Shown: piece after piece, positions 1-40,467 of the stretch
Position numbering within the stretch: the first letter of the stretch is position 1
Layout of the letters: every line of letters starts with the position of its first letter
Assembly: GCF_009870125.1 (NCBI RefSeq)
Contig: NC_046680.1
Span: forward strand, 10,230,001 to 10,294,000
Direction of reading: 5' to 3'
Source: Drosophila pseudoobscura
Taxonomy: Eukaryota; Arthropoda; Insecta; Diptera; Drosophilidae
DNA length: 64,000 nt
Position numbers and translations under genes: made by a program
Notes under the pieces: model-generated
What the model saw: the letters and a program-made list of their open reading frames with translations, nothing else
Database searches by the model: none
Told to the model about the DNA's origin: nothing

Positions 1-34
1 TAATTTCGCATGCTACGACCCGGTTCTATTATAT

Positions 35-829
35 TTAGAGAGTTGTGGTGCGTAGCATTGCCACATGCGATTTGGTGTTTGGTTTTTCCTCTTCCTTGGC
101 CACTGGATGCTGTCCATGCTGTTCGGGTGGGACCTGTGGCTCCTTTGATATTGTGCTTGTCCTAGACGCACCCTTTTTGTCTGAACCGCCATGCCTGAAG
201 GCTGTTAGTTTGCGCACAATGAGGCTGCCCGTGTGTTTGAGGTTCCTTTTTATTCGATTGCTTCCGCCCCTGCCGCTGCCACTGCTGTCATCACCTCTGC
301 CCTTTTGGCAACTGACATCATCTTCATGTCTTCCACTGTCCACCGATGTGGTCGTTGGACCTTTGGTTGTCTCTTTAATAGATTCACTCGTTTTATTTTC
401 TAGGCTCTCCCCTTCCTCTTCCAAAATGGCGTTTATTGTATTTAATTCACCGCAGAGGGGCATGATAATTGAATCGCTGGGCTGCGCATCAGTACCCAGC
501 GAGTCCTGATCACGCACTATGCCGAGGCGAGCTGCCTGCATGTCATCGCCCGACTCCAAATTCTCCTTGGAGCTAAAGGGCGAGTACATTTGAAAAGCCG
601 AATGCAAGGATCCAGATTTTTTGGAGTCCTCGTTTCCCGCGCTGGACAGCCTGCTCTTTTTGCGCCGCTGAGAGCCATGCTGACTGGTTAGGGATCGGCA
701 CATAAGCGAAAGATCTGACAGCTTGCTGCTACCGTCATTGCTGGCCGTGTGACGGTAGTCCGTGGAGATAGTGTCGGCCTCAATATCGCGGGCTGCGGCG
801 GCGATCCCCTCATGGTTATTTTGGTTAAG
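35..829 (-). CDS. par-1: 264-codon open frame continuing past the par-1 TGA (putative readthrough extension)
   Basis: The codons after the KA1 stop (TGA at 832-830, followed by C) stay open in the same frame for 264 codons to TAA at 37-35. The extension begins LNQNNHEGIAAAARDIEADT, is Ser/Lys/Glu-rich with basic stretches (NRIKRNLKH, QRRKKSR), and ends RTTTL. TGA followed by C is the leaky context typical of documented Drosophila readthrough genes. The length is far beyond chance for a 3' UTR. A splice that skips the stop is an alternative (for example an acceptor near 795), but the candidate acceptors are weak. I cannot tell from one sequence whether this is translated. Confidence 0.6.
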   Translation of the reverse strand, partial: LNQNNHEGIAAAARDIEADTISTDYRHTASNDGSSKLSDLSLMCRSLTSQHGSQRRKKSRLSSAGNEDSKKSGSLHSAFQMYSPFSSKENLESGDDMQAARLGIVRDQDSLGTDAQPSDSIIMPLCGELNTINAILEEEGESLENKTSESIKETTKGPTTTSVDSGRHEDDVSCQKGRGDDSSGSGRGGSNRIKRNLKHTGSLIVRKLTAFRHGGSDKKGASRTSTISKEPQVPPEQHGQHPVAKEEEKPNTKSHVAMLRTTTL

Positions 830-25942
<25,113 letters not shown>

Positions 25943-27123
25943 ATTTCTACCAAATCCAAATTGCCTATGGCTCAGTAATGAGTAATCTTGAGGTCCGTGC
26001 AGGTCCTGCTGGGTTTGGTATGTCCACAACGATCGTGAGATTCAATCGGGCGTCTCGTCTCTCCTGCCCCTACCTCGGAACTGCACTTGAGTACTTGCCG
26101 GTGAGTCTATATTGTTTCTCCTCCTAAAGTTATCCTAATGCCAGGCGGTTCCTGTCATCCGTGGAGCTACTTAACATCTGCAAATACAGTGGGGATACAA
26201 AAATACATTAATTTCATTGCAAATCAAAGTTAGGCTTATAACAATCCATTATTGATTGCACATATCTCCACCGAAATGACTACCAATAAACTATTTAATC
26301 TATTTTAATCTCGGACTATACATTTATATGCACTTGAATCCCTTACATATTATAATTAGCCTAATTCTACACATAATTTACGTTTTCCTTGGCCACTGTG
26401 GAAATAGGGGACATTTCAAAGTGCCATTCAATGTATTTATCGAGCAAGTGCATCAGTCGGAATAGTCCATTTCGGACATTCGATATTGTATCTCAACAAT
26501 TGTTATTATGTTTAGATATTTAATTCTAAAAAAAATGTAGTAATTTGTTTTTTAAATATGAAAATTATGGTATTCATTAAATAATATTTTGTCTGTATTT
26601 CATTAACTAAAAAATAGCCAACTATAGATATTCTCTTGTTACAGTTTTGCCAATTTGTCATTCAATAATTAATATCAAAATCCACTTCTCGTTCAGGAAT
26701 GCCGTTTTCATGATTATCTTTATAAAGAAATTAATCTTTAAAATTATTTTACAGTTTTTTTATTATTGAAAAAGAATTATTAATTTACTAAGAATTAATG
26801 GAATTTCTGTTGATTATTTATATTTACAGAGTTTCCATTGAGTTTTCGTTTAAGTTTGTGCCATTTTTGAATTTCTGTTTTGGAAGTCCGCCATATTTGT
26901 TTTTACAAAAACTAATATTGAATTGAACTTATAAATCTGTAGTAGATACAGACAGCTACAAGTTCAGTAATTAAGTCATATAGATGTGTAGATATATGAA
27001 GAAATTAATATGGTTTGAATGTAGTTATTCTTTGCCTTTCAGGCCTCTACAAATTTTAAAGAATATTCGTATACATTTTCAATGCATTTTAAACGAGCTT
27101 TGCAGAGAGGTCTCTCGAGTAGT
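25943..27123. other. AT-rich sequence between mei-W68 and par-1 coding exon 1
   Basis: Includes the 3' UTR of mei-W68 (a minus-strand AATAAA lies at about 26757-26762) and par-1 upstream or intron sequence. No supported gene. Confidence 0.6.
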
Positions 27124-28187
27124 CTATAGAAATAAATTCCGATTTATTTTGTTCGGAATGTAGTCGGTGGACAGGAAGTCAATGACACTCTCGATTTCGG
27201 CCTTCTGCTGAATCTGCTGCAGCGAACGCAGCTCCTGTCGCACTCCAGGGCCAATGTAGTCGCGGGCGAGTATGTCATCGATTTTCTTGTTATCCCCACT
27301 GCTAAGGGCAACCGCACCGCTGGAGAGGGCCGGTATCTCGGAGGGGTGGAGGCCAATCCACCGTAGTGTAGGCGTGGCGAGGTCTCCCGATGTGAAGCTC
27401 ATGGACTGCGACCCGAGGCGATAGACGAGCATTATCTCAATGCCGAACGGATCGGCGTCGACGAGTATGTAGGCCGGCAAGTGGCACTCTGTGGATAGCC
27501 GGTGCAGGATGCGCCGCGTGCTGCAGTCCGGGTAGCCCTTGCCGGTCACCAGGATGCAGCGGCGACCGAAGGTGCCGAACAGATCGCGTGCCAGCAGGCT
27601 CTCGAAGACAGACTCCTTTTCGACGACCAGCACAAAGTCCGCCTGGGTGACAATGCGTTCCACCTTCTCGGTGTCCGTGGGCAATATGATAGCACCGCTA
27701 TATACGTTGCAGTCCAAGACATCTCCGTTGGTCATGAGCATCCGTATGTCGCCTGCAAGAGATCAAGAAAAGATCAGCATGAGCAGAGCGGATCGCCTAG
27801 CTACCACGACTCACCTGCCATTAGACCCTTGGAGGCGGAGAGCACTCCCAAGCGAGTAGGCGACGTGTTCAGAATATGACAGACGTCCAGTCTGGCTGCG
27901 GCAATGTGCCGTTGCGTCCGTATCAGCTGGGGATCGCTGTAGTAGAGCCCCCGAACGGTGTAGCTGCCGCCGTTCACCTGCAGCCGGTGAATCTTGGCCA
28001 GCATGTACACCACCAGACAGAAGCGATGGCGACTGCGTCGATTGTTATACGACACTCGGCGATATCCGTTTCCGTTCCCAGAATCTCTCGATACCGGACC
28101 CATTCGGGGTACCATGAACGTGGCATCACCGTGGAGCACCAAGCTGGCCAAAAGTCGCACCACAATCCCCTCAACATCGCCGCTCAT
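27124..28187 (-). CDS. mei-W68: MEI-W68, Spo11-type meiotic double-strand-break transesterase
   Basis: Topoisomerase VI A-like protein that makes the DNA breaks starting meiotic recombination, via a phosphotyrosyl link. Two exons: 28187-27815 and 27752-27124, joined GCA G|GC GAC, giving 333 aa (the family is usually 330-400). The catalytic-Tyr motif GLYYSDPQL has Tyr83, matching the Spo11 xxYYxD region. The Toprim-like metal site is EKE at about 169-171 and DADPFG with Asp223 and Asp225. NTSPTRLGVLSASKGLMAG matches the conserved Spo11 segment before the splice. The ATG at 28187 opens with a plausible MSGDVEGIVVRLL helix. It sits on the same strand as par-1, upstream of the par-1 MSTAMRTT exon, so it is nested in par-1 if par-1 has a 5' exon beyond 28.2 kb, as in D. 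melanogaster (memory). Confidence 0.95.
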
Positions 28188-31049
28188 TTCCTGCTCTCAA
28201 TGAACTTATCCTTAATGGTGGATCTTTAATCTTAGATATTATCTTAACGTGAATTGTGAGGTGAACTTTGACTTGTTACCTCGCTCAAACATGAATTAAA
28301 ATCTAAGGAACTTACACAAAATTGGTTCAAAGATGGCACTCAATTACTTTCCTTATTTACATTTAACTATTGTTTAATCTTAATATTAATAACTTTTTTC
28401 GATGGTTTACACTTGTATTCATGTGTTAACTTTGATACACTTGGCTCAAAACTAGTTTTCCTTGTTCTTTGCAGACTTTTCGTCTCTTCTTTTTGGAAAT
28501 GGTACTTGTTTTTTTTTTTTGGATAAATAGATGGATTTACAATCGAAACAGCTGTGTCCTTTTTCCTGGCCACGCCCCCGTATCTGAATACGGAGAATTT
28601 AAGGGTCAATCAATTATTTATCCCATCAATTCGGGTTTTTTTCAATAGTCGGAACAATGGTTGTGGGATAAGCAGGATGGGGTCGGGTCGGGTCGTCACA
28701 CGCCCACCCTATATACATTGGTACATACATATGTATATATATATCTGACGTACATACGTAAGCGAGTATATAGAAACGTCAGTAGATATAGTAGATATGT
28801 GCATATGTAAACTTACATTTCCCCAATGGGTTTCGTTTTGGGAACACTTATGGTTCGTAAGCGTTTATCGCGTAAATCATTGCGTGGAAACGTTCGAGTG
28901 GGTTATAAATAATTTAAGTACGGGAGCTTGGGGTCTAAAAATACAAGCACCGAAAATTCCCTTTCTGCCAAACAACTGTTTTTTAAAAATTAACGCAAAA
29001 CACTCGCACCGCTCACACGCACGCACACGTACACGTACACAGAGATGGACACGGAGGGAGACACTTGTACATAAATTAATGTGAATTTCTTTCTTTATTC
29101 GGTCTTTCTTTTTTTCGTATGTGCAGAAAATTGTACTCGTTGTTACAGAGCACACACACACACACACACTAACGAACATACAGCAGCGCTTTTATAGCTG
29201 GGCGGAAGCGGGGGCGGTGTTGCTGGCGGACAAGGCGGGGGCTGGTACTGCCAACGAATGGGAAAGAAAAACTAACGAAACGGAATGGCAGCCCCTTAAA
29301 GTATTGATTTGCTGGCGCTGGCTGCCCCGACTCGCCATCCCATCCGTCCGACTGCGCGGAGTAGAGCGGCGCGGCGCTGAGCGGTGAGGCGCTCTCTTCT
29401 TATACTTACCAATAAAATGAAATTTCCGATCGGACCGAGGCGAAGAAGTGTTTAGGCGTTTGCTGCTGCTGCTCTCTTTTGGTGTTTCGGGGAGTCAGGC
29501 ACAGTGCTTTATCAGCACAGACTCTTTCCATCGATGTAACACATTATTATTATTTAATTTTTCTCCTTTCTTTTCCTTTCCGATTTTCACGCACAAAGTG
29601 GTTTCGGTGGAAAGGCCGACTTTTACCGAACAGAGTCGAAAGAGACGACAACGGACACACACAACGAAATGCAAATGCAATACATATCTTTCTCACTCGC
29701 TCACACACTCACTCGCTCGCTCGCAGCAGCAGTAGCGCTAGCTCTGGTTTTCAATCAGATTTTTCTCTTTCTATTTATTGCCTTTTGTTATTACGATATC
29801 ACCGAGACGGTCTCCGAATTTTCACAAAATTACAGCGATTGACACCACTCTTGTTGGCCACGAATTTCCTTCTGCTCTGCCCTTCGTAGGCTATGTATGT
29901 ACATATCCAAGATGATGTGATGGGTAACTTGATATTGGGAATTGGGTGACAGTTTTTTTGTCAACTGCGTTAGGGGACAAAAGTGCTATTCGTCGATTGT
30001 CCGACACACACACAATGCTGTTAAATATTACTATTTTTTTATAAGCACATTCACTTTGCCAGCAACAAATTATAGGTGTCAAACCATCGATGGCACTATC
30101 GAGAGTATCGATGTTTTGGTGCTAGTTGATACTATCGATGGTTTTGCTACTTTTCATGATACTATTGAGCTCTAATCGGTCGCATCCCCATCTCTACTTT
30201 GGTTTTGAAAAGTGCAAAAGTGGAAATTGTTCAATTTTGATATTCTGTTGAGTAATGCTGGCTAACTAAAACCCTCAGCCCTGCCCACATAATTTTATCC
30301 TATAGATGAATAAATTTCCTACAAGATTAACTACTTTTAAGTACTCGCATGTATTGTATTTTGACTAAAACACGGTTTAAAAATTAATGTTGCCCGCAAT
30401 ATTGTGCATGGAATTGGGATCAATGTTGCCTACCGGTTCAAAGAGAACCTTACCCGATTCAAGTTCTGCCATCGATACTATCGACTAAATAGAAGTAGTG
30501 CGCGACAAAGATAAATTTTTGGAAAGTGAAGGATTGACAAGGATATGAATGCAAATTAAAAATATTAATGACTAATAAATAACCCTCAACTCAATTTCGA
30601 TGTCAAAATATATGGAACAGAATACCGTAAATGATGCAACCACCAATTAGGGATGGGATGTATTGATACAATACATCGATATATGCCGCGATGTGCTGAT
30701 AATATATTTGTCGGTCATATTTTTGGGCGATTAGAGCAACTTATTCGTAGCTTATTTTGACCTTTTGCAATGACCAGACGTATTTTTGCTTTGCCCTCCG
30801 TTTTACTTAAACAGCCGGTGTTTTTTCCAAATTATCCCTCCTTAAACTACCGAATCAACCTGCCATCATAAAATTTATCCTTCACCGCCAGTTAAGTTCC
30901 TCCTATCACCCAGGGATGGCAGCTCTTCGATTTACTTCGCGCCCATTTTTCATTTCGAATTTAAGAACAATAACGAATTTAGGTTTATATTAAATGCAAG
31001 TGGAACTAAGATCACATTTCGTCGACATACTTATAGAACATTTTCCTGT
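28188..31049. other. probable par-1 distal promoter region and spacer to the DGAT2 cluster
   Basis: No coding exon supported. It contains CA and TA microsatellites (28730-28745, 29150-29170) and CTCGCT/CAGCAG repeats at about 29695-29730. On the minus strand the 29.4-29.9 kb part looks like a long fly 5' UTR. ATCGAT clusters at 30085-30141 and 30472-30485 may mark the boundary with the next gene group. Confidence 0.55.
30085..30141. promoter_or_regulatory. cluster of ATCGAT/TATCG elements (DREF/BEAF-32-like)
   Basis: Four elements within 57 bp: CATCGATGG (30085), TATCG (30097), TATCGATG (30106) and TATCGATGG (30133). A second pair lies at 30472-30485 and one more near 30675. The position, between par-1/mei-W68 and the DGAT2 genes, fits a housekeeping promoter or a boundary element. 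Motif evidence only. Confidence 0.45.
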
Positions 31050-32465
31050 TTAATGGATGACCAGCCTGGTGTTCTTTGAGTTCGGAATATATTTCTTCTT
31101 GTACTTTTCGAACATCTTTTCCAGATCCTCCATGACCTGGCCATGCACCTTGTCCACATAGGCGGCATCAGGCTGATCACTTTTCACCACATTGATGGGG
31201 GCGCCCACTGCGTAAATTCAATAGATTAGTTCAAGCATTCCCCTACAATGGAATCCCACATGATACTCACCAACTTGTACGATGCGACGTCTATTTGGCA
31301 GAAAGCCAAAGGAATAGTTGAAGATGCCACGACCCACTGGAATCAGAGGCGATATACCCGTAAGCTGTTTCACAGCAGTCTGCACTCGACGAACCAGGGA
31401 ATTCGGGGGATTGGGCACCTGATCGAATATATCCACCTCCCCAAAGGAAAACGTCGGAACGATCGGTGATCTGCATTAAAATGGAGGTAGCATAGTTCCA
31501 TATTTAAGCATGCACTTCCTACATTTACTCACCCCGTTCGTATGGCCATTTTGACGAATCCCTTGCGGTTCTTTAGGGTCACAATGTATTGCCCTGGATG
31601 CGAGTCCATGGCCTCTTGGGCGCCACCCACAAGTATGGCCACCGCATTGGATGTGAAGCCATCGCGATTGTCCGCATGCTTCGGATCATTTGATTTGGTT
31701 AACAAATAGTTAAGGGAGGCTTTCGACACCGACACCAGGCCCCAAGAGCGCAGCACCTCACGTCCAATAGGTATCAGGAAGTTCTGATCCAGAGTGCCCA
31801 CCTTGGGTCGGATCTTAGGGAACAGTTCGAGCCACCGTGAGATATCCAGGCCCATGTTGATGCCGATTCCATTTCTATTTTGATCAGTACATATGTATTG
31901 TATGTATGCATATTGCGTTTCGTCACTGGAGTGGTTCGATAAGATTGGCTATCTGTCGACATTCTTACCCGAGTATGCCGTGCGGAAAGCTAGCCAAGAT
32001 ATAGTTTTTGTTTGGTGGCAGCTCGGCTGTTTTCACCAGTTCCACGGGAAAGTAGTTGCGATAGTGCCGATACAGGCGATTAGAGCGGTTCAACAGCCAG
32101 CTAAGGAAGATTTTCAATGGGATTATTGTATCTTAAACGGCTGTTGTGGACGATCGACACTTACCCATTTCCATCTATTACAGAATTGTTTCGCTTATGA
32201 TCGTAGAGTATGTAGACCAAGTAGACGAGTATCAAGCTACGCAGAATGAGACCACCATAGATCTGAATGGAGTGATTTCATATAATTATCTAAACAATGA
32301 TAGCTATGACAACGAAAAAAACATCCATTGACTTACCAGCGAAGCCACGATAATCGGAATTGCAGTTATTGACAGAATGAAGCACGTGAACGTGATCAAA
32401 AGCGTGACTAGGGTCTGCAGACGCCGGCGCGGCGGGACTTTGAGAGGAGCCCATTCAATTTTCAT
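31050..32465 (-). CDS. DGAT2-family acyltransferase, copy A
   Basis: Diacylglycerol/monoacylglycerol O-acyltransferase of the ER membrane and lipid droplets, making triacylglycerol from acyl-CoA. Six exons: 32465-32337, 32262-32165, 32100-31969, 31874-31533, 31470-31271, 31207-31050; 352 aa. The start is MKIEWAPLKVPP; an upstream in-frame Met exists but this start is shared with copy B. Two hydrophobic N-terminal segments (about 20-43 and 46-58) are followed by YFP (about 92-94), FPHG (114-117) in place of the usual HPHG, and a GRG segment (PVGRGIFNY). The C-terminus is KNTRLVIH. Exon lengths equal those of copy B exactly, so this is a tandem duplicate. D. melanogaster has a similar tandem group (CG1941, CG1942/Dgat2, CG1946, from memory); which member this is I cannot say. 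Confidence 0.92.
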
Positions 32466-33607
32466 ATTTTCCGCTACGGATCGGACCGACCACAATCAAC
32501 CTTTTCAACGGCACTCCAGCGACTGAATGAGAGTTCAGTGGCGACAAACGATTTCAATTGGACACTCGAACTTATCCTTATCAGGGGGCGGTCGAGTTCG
32601 GGGCCCCCAGCTGTTAACAAGTTAATAATAGATTAAAAACTTGTTAGCACTTTCTCGGGTACTCGTATAGGTCTGTACGTCTTTCTAAATCCCATGAACT
32701 AAGCTAACATTTTTGCTATCATTGGTGTATCCAATCCTTTAAAGAACCCCCTCCCTACCATTTTGTATACCAATCAATGCATACGATCTATTAACGTGAA
32801 AGGCGTCGTTTCGAAGTGGCTGCAATAATCATCGTCTGGCAAATTATATGCTTGGGGTTCAAAGTGGCCCCCCGATAAGAGTACGGGGCGATTGCGATTT
32901 CGATATGGGTTGGGTTCAGGCATATCTTTATCATTCTCCCCCTCTCGACTTTTAGATAAATATTCATCTCACCCCACGTCTTCTGCATTCTGTCATATGT
33001 ATGTTACGAGTTTTGGATATACACATGTAACATACATATATACTCGTACTCACACTTTAGTTTAAAGTAGTGCTGTAATTACAACCTGTTTTCCAGTTTG
33101 CAATTTCACGGGGGCGCCACATAAAAGAAAATTGACTGAGAACTTGGCACGTGGAAAAGTTTGTATAATTCAATCACGGTCATTCATGTTCCACATTAAT
33201 TATGCCAACGATTCACTCATTTATTGACCCCGTGCCAAGAATGTTCTCGCATTCGACGAGCAAACAGAACCGAAAACGCTGGCGCACAACTGGCAAATGC
33301 TGAATGTAGTGCACGATATGCGAGTCATTTATATACTATATACTATACTAGTATACTATACAGAATGTGCGCTATAGGCTACAAAACACATGTAGGTATG
33401 CCAGAGCCATGGCAATATCCAGCCGAGATATAGCTAACATAATAATTGGTGACTTTCGATAGGTATAGTTATAGTTAGTTCAAGAATAAGTAAATATATA
33501 TAGGTAGGTACATACATATGTACATATTTATACTCGTAATAAATGCTTTTAAAGTAGATTGAAGATCACATTATTTCAAAGGAAAAATATCTATTAATGT
33601 TTCCAGT
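32466..33607. other. spacer between the two DGAT2-like genes
   Basis: AT-rich with no supported ORF. It should hold the promoter of copy A and the 3' UTR of copy B. Short TATACTA repeats occur near 33330-33360 and TATG/TACA runs near 33495-33530. Confidence 0.7.
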
Positions 33608-35000
33608 TTAATGTATAACCAGCTTGGTGTTCTTTGAATGCGGTATATATTGCTCCTTGTACTGATCGAATATCTTTTCCAGAGCCTCCATGACCTGGCC
33701 ATGCACCTTGTCCACATAGGCGGCATCCGGTTGGTCACTCTTTACCACATCGATGGGGGCGCCGACTGGAGGATTCAGATCATGGTTTGGGCCTTAAAGA
33801 TCTTATTCTTGTATACATTTTAGAGATACTCACCGACTTGAACGATGCGACGGCGTTGGGGAAGGAAGCCGAAGGTATAATTGAAGAAACCGCGACCGAC
33901 TGGAATCAGCGGGGCAACGCCCGTCAGTTTCTTCACCACAGACTGTACGCGACGGAGTAGGGAGTCCGGCGGATTAGCCACCTGATCGAATATGTCCACC
34001 TCCCCAAAGGAAAATGAGGGCACAATCGATGAACTGCATCAGGAACAAGGTTACTGTCGTTTTTAAACAATGTGCTACTTCCTTTATTCACTCACCCTGT
34101 TCTTATGGCCATTTTGACGAATCCCTTGCGGCTCTTCAGGGTCAGTATATATTGGCCAGGATGCGAGTCCATGGCCTCTTGAGCGCCACCCACAAGTATG
34201 GCCACCGCATTGGATGTGAAGCCATCGCGATTGTCCGCATGCTTTGGGTCATTCGACTTAGTTAACATATGGATCAGGGCCTCTTTCGACACCGACACGA
34301 GCCCCCAGGCGCGCAGCACCTCCCGCATAAATGGCACAAGGAAGTGCTGATCTAAAGTGCCAACCTTGGGCCGAATCTGGGGGAACAGTTCCAGCCACTT
34401 GGAGATTTCCACTCCCATGTTGATCCCGATTCCAGTTCTATTGCGGGAAATCAGTAGCGAATCGAATTTAGAATATTTATAGATAAGATTGTCCCTGTCA
34501 GGCGCTCTTACCCCAGTATGCCGTGAGGAAAGCTGGCTAAAATATAATTTCTGTTTGCGGGGAGCTCTGCGGTCTTCACTAGTTCCACGGGAAAGTAGTT
34601 GCGATAGCTCCGATACAGGGTATTGGTTCGGTTTAGCATCCATCTATGGTATTAGTATTAGGAATATGTACTGTTTATCCATTCGGATTATGGACTTGCC
34701 CATTGCTGTCAATGATGGAGTGGGTTCTCTTGTGGTCCAAATACATATAGACCAAGTAGATCAGTATCAAGCTGCGCAGAATGAGTCCACCATAGATCTA
34801 GAGGATAGATACTACATATATACAATTCTGACCCAAAGAGAGCTACATATGTATATGAAGGATTATCTCACCAGTGAACCGGCAACAAACAAGTAAGAAG
34901 AAAACAACAGCACGAAGAACGCCATGGTGAAGAGTGCCGTGATCATGGTCTGCAAACGCCGGGCCGGCGGTACTTTGAGAGGAGCCCATTCGATTTTCAT
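33608..35000 (-). CDS. DGAT2-family acyltransferase, copy B
   Basis: Same family and inferred reaction as copy A. Exons: 35000-34872, 34797-34700, 34643-34512, 34437-34096, 34033-33834, 33765-33608; 352 aa. Starts MKIEWAPLKVPPARRLQ with hydrophobic segments after it, then RNYFP, SFPHG (114-117, HPHG variant), GTGIGIN, the conserved KHADNRDGFTSNAVAILVGGAQE block, FGEVDIFDQV, and PVGRGFFNY. Ends KNTKLVIH. The exon 2 donor reads AATGG|GCAAGT, a GC donor, at the site where copy A has GG|GTAAGT. An 86-bp tract in exon 4 differs from copy A at only one base. Confidence 0.92.
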
Positions 35001-36542
35001 GATTCCCGTTGTCCTATAAAACCACTCTGCGGTTGGTCTTCCTACTTGTCTTACGTCTGACAAGCTACTGAACGATTGCCGAGCAAGCGTCAAACAATTT
35101 CCGAAGTATAACACTTATGATTATCGGTATTCGAGTTGATGGTGGCAACGACTATCCGTAATAGTTGCTAACAACCACATCCACCAACTGGTCAACAGTT
35201 CTTTGTTTGTTGGCAAAAATTCCGATTATGACGATAATAGGTTGGCTTTTAATCAGCGTTTAGGAAATCATATTTTATGGGTCAAAGTCGAGTATGGTAC
35301 CATGCCAAAACTGCTACCGAAATTCCCATAGTCTTCTCTATCATAGCCCCTTCTCGACCTTTAGAACAGCGAGTGCATATGATTCAAAGGTATTGGGTCG
35401 CAACAGGCACTTGGGATTGTTGAAATCAAATTATGTGGCGTCGATAGAGATTAGTGAATCATTTTCTGGATAGATTTTGATGGGAACTTCTTTAATATAC
35501 ATAGCTTAGATGCAACAAGTGGATTAGGGAACGTAATTTGATATACTTTTATAACTAAAATATATTAATAAAGAGCGAAACAGCAGTGAATGTATGTAAA
35601 ACATTTTGGCATTCCTATTTGCCAATTCAAATATCCAATGCCTGCAGATACATTTTCAGGGTGTTTTATGATTGGAGGTAGGTATTTTAAATTTAGGCGC
35701 CACTCCTGCGTTCACTGAGCTGCATTTCTTGAGGAATCGATATAATAAAAATGTAGTTCGAAAAATCATTTATCGAATTCTTCGATTTAGTTCAGTTCGA
35801 AATAACAGTTATTTTCCGTCCAAAAGAACTGTAATTTTATAAATAAAACATAAAAGAGGTTCCTACTCTGAAATCCCACTGTTCTATAATCAAAGTCTGA
35901 TATACTGGTAGAAAGGCCATAGAAACACTGCCGGAACGACAAAATAACATAGCATGAAATAGTAAAAGGTAATGTATGCAATCAAGAGCAGAGATTCCTG
36001 GCACATTCCATCTATCTGATTCTCCACTGATTTGGGGGTGCGGGTGTACATATTCCGTTGCTCTATGGCGTCGATCAGTTGCCCAATCCCCAGTCATCAA
36101 AGAGAAACGTTCGAATTTTGCATTTCATTTTAAATGCATGGGACAGACATCGAAGCAGCACAAAACAAAACAGAATAAAATGTATTCCATTCTGCTATCC
36201 ACGGCCTTTATCATTCGTTTTCGCTGCTCCCGCTGCTTCACTGCCGTCTCACTCTCGCGACTTCACTCTAGCTGGATAATCCGTGTACGGCGGTTGAGAT
36301 TTCGCCAATAATTAATTCCTTTATCAATTATAGATTGGGCAGAGTAATCCAGCATTAACTGAAGGGCCGCACGGCAATGGATTGATGTACCAAAGTGCAT
36401 AATAAAAAGTGCAATAACCGCTGCGTGAACTGCTCGGAAAGAAAGCCTATTAAGCAGCTCGAAGAAACAAATAGTATATTTTGCATACACATACGTATAC
36501 ATCGTACAAAAAGAACTGAAGAAATCGAACAGGAATAACAAA
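35001..36542. other. intergenic region between copy B and torso
   Basis: Divergent promoters are expected here (copy B leftward, torso rightward). No ORF with coding character. The 150-200 bp before 36543 are likely the torso 5' UTR. Confidence 0.65.
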
Positions 36543-40061
<3,519 letters not shown>

Positions 40062-40192
40062 TGGGATAACATCAGACGAAATGGAGTTCATTAAGCACGC
40101 AAATTAATGCGTTTAATGTGCAATATGATATGATATGAATCAAATTCAGACAACGCTGAGAAGCAGCTACGAGTAGATTACCTCTTATTTGA

Positions 40193-40198
40193 AATAAA
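40193..40198 (+). terminator. polyadenylation signal for torso
   Basis: AATAAA 132 bases after the torso stop codon; likely 3' end of the mRNA. Confidence 0.6.
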
Positions 40199-40467
40199 CA
40201 TTGAAATCAGATTCAAGAGAACCTGAGGCTCCAACCATTGCTGTGCCATATCTGTCATCAGCTTTGCGGGCAAGTGCTCCTCGAAGCTAAATCAATTCTA
40301 ATCATTTCCAAACATTTGATTCGATTCTTCAATGGTGTGTAGATCTAATTGTTTGGGCACCTTTGGAGATTGATCGTTAAGCTCTTGACAGCTATCAAAA
40401 TTTGAAAAAAATCAGTACAAAAACCCCTTCAGACCTCTGCTTAATCCTAATATCAAGATCCTTCACG

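Noticed and set aside
45-509. 154-codon plus-strand frame opposite the par-1 tail
   Set aside because: Antisense shadow; the minus-strand frame is continuous with par-1 and has better protein character.
40402-40467. Upstream extension of the 336-aa gene
   Set aside because: Begins at TTG; the first ATG is 40468.
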